DNA from: Clostridia bacterium
GTDB lineage: Bacteria > Bacillota > Clostridia > TANB77 > CAG-508
Assembly (NCBI GenBank): GCA_017512025.1
Contig: JAFWHH010000008.1
Location: 124,001 to 188,000 of the forward strand
Direction of reading: 5' to 3'
Length of the DNA: 64,000 nt
A program made the position numbers and the translations under genes. Each line of letters opens with the position of its first letter. Within the stretch, counting starts at the first letter, position 1. Under the pieces are notes generated by a model. The model ran no database searches and was not told the origin of the DNA. It saw only the letters and a list, made by a program, of their open reading frames with translations. Below are positions 63,759 through 64,000 of this stretch, piece after piece.

Positions 63759-64000
63759 CTATTTTCGAATATTTTTATTTGATTTAATTGTTAAACAAAC
63801 TACAAATAAAGACAAAATAAACATTGTTACATAGAATTCAACAAAATCCGCTGTTTTTATTGATTTTGATTCTTCAACTTTTGCTTCTTTTACTTCCTCT
63901 TTTATCTCTTCTTTCGCATCCTCTTTTGCTTCTTCTTTTTGCTCAGAGTATTTATTTGTTATTACAAATCCATTTGTTCCATCCTCAACAACTGTAGCAG
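63759..64000 (-). CDS. C-terminal end of a membrane-anchored surface protein
   Basis: 80 residues of a protein whose start lies beyond 64000. It reads GTNGFVITNKYSEQ (resembling the last strand of a CnaB-type domain), then a Glu/Lys-rich coiled stretch, SIKTADFVE, one membrane segment (FYVTMFILSLFVVCLTIK) and a short basic tail. It may be a variant sorting signal or a simple membrane anchor. Family unknown from this part. Confidence 0.7.
   Translation of the reverse strand, partial: ATVVEDGTNGFVITNKYSEQKEEAKEDAKEEIKEEVKEAKVEESKSIKTADFVEFYVTMFILSLFVVCLTIKSNKNIRK

Overview
The window is low-GC DNA with Firmicutes-type promoters and GGAGG ribosome binding sites. It carries Spo0A, a YtxC-type sporulation protein, sortase-anchored surface proteins, a T-box in front of ileS, and the Firmicutes sets ireB-ruvX-DUF1292 and rimP-nusA-rnpM-infB-rbfA-nrnA-truB. 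This points to a (probably gut-associated, spore-forming or formerly spore-forming) member of the Clostridia. I cannot name a species. No phage, IS element, CRISPR array or rRNA is visible; there is one tRNA (Thr, GGT).

Layout. 1-7.5 kb: start of lepA, a PGTD-repeat surface protein, an RluA-type pseudouridine synthase with an apparently leaderless promoter, ytxC, a rhodanese, a degenerate SecD/SecF pair and a TIGR04086 membrane protein. 7.5-15.8 kb: a seven-gene operon just downstream of spo0A. Its first four genes are a two-TM VirB2-like small protein, a CpaE-like pseudo-receiver, a roughly 1180-residue protein (same pseudo-receiver + AT-hooks + long acidic repeat + Walker-A-defective MinD/CpaE-like domain) and a GAF/degenerate-GGDEF membrane protein. 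They are co-directional with ireB, ruvX and DUF1292. I consider these four genes the best candidate for an undescribed system. 15.8-28.7 kb: yigZ, a BaiN-type flavoprotein, a PLP enzyme, a WG-repeat protein, a two-component system, a VWA surface protein, groESL without a visible CIRCE, and pyrG with a leader terminator. 30-41 kb: a beta-helix protein, deoD, an ECF sigma/membrane regulator pair, a DUF84 NTPase, prs, and ileS with its T-box. 42-47.4 kb: a lipoprotein, an alpha/beta hydrolase, three Tim44-like zinc-ribbon proteins, ychF and tRNA-Thr. 47.6-51.6 kb (plus strand): tsaE-tsaB-rimI and a Lon-like protease. 51.7-64 kb (minus strand): a COG2509 flavoprotein, rimO, an RNase E/G protein, pth, a frameshifted truB, nrnA, rbfA, infB, rnpM, nusA, rimP and the end of another surface protein.

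Scattered among these housekeeping genes are self-contained single-gene units of clearly higher GC (sampled 60-base lines 32-47% against 23% in a neighbour). They lie at 26.5-27.1, 28.9-30.0, 33.9-36.2 and 41.0-41.8 kb. Each has its own near-consensus promoter with 17-bp spacing, an SD or SD-like site (GAAAGGGG in the dockerin genes) and a strong GC-rich terminator hairpin. They encode three paralogous secreted dockerin proteins, a nucleotidyltransferase-like protein and three proteins I do not recognise. They look acquired, probably from a Ruminococcus-like donor.

All coordinates, motif calls and promoter spacings were read by eye. Homology statements rest on family knowledge, not on searches.
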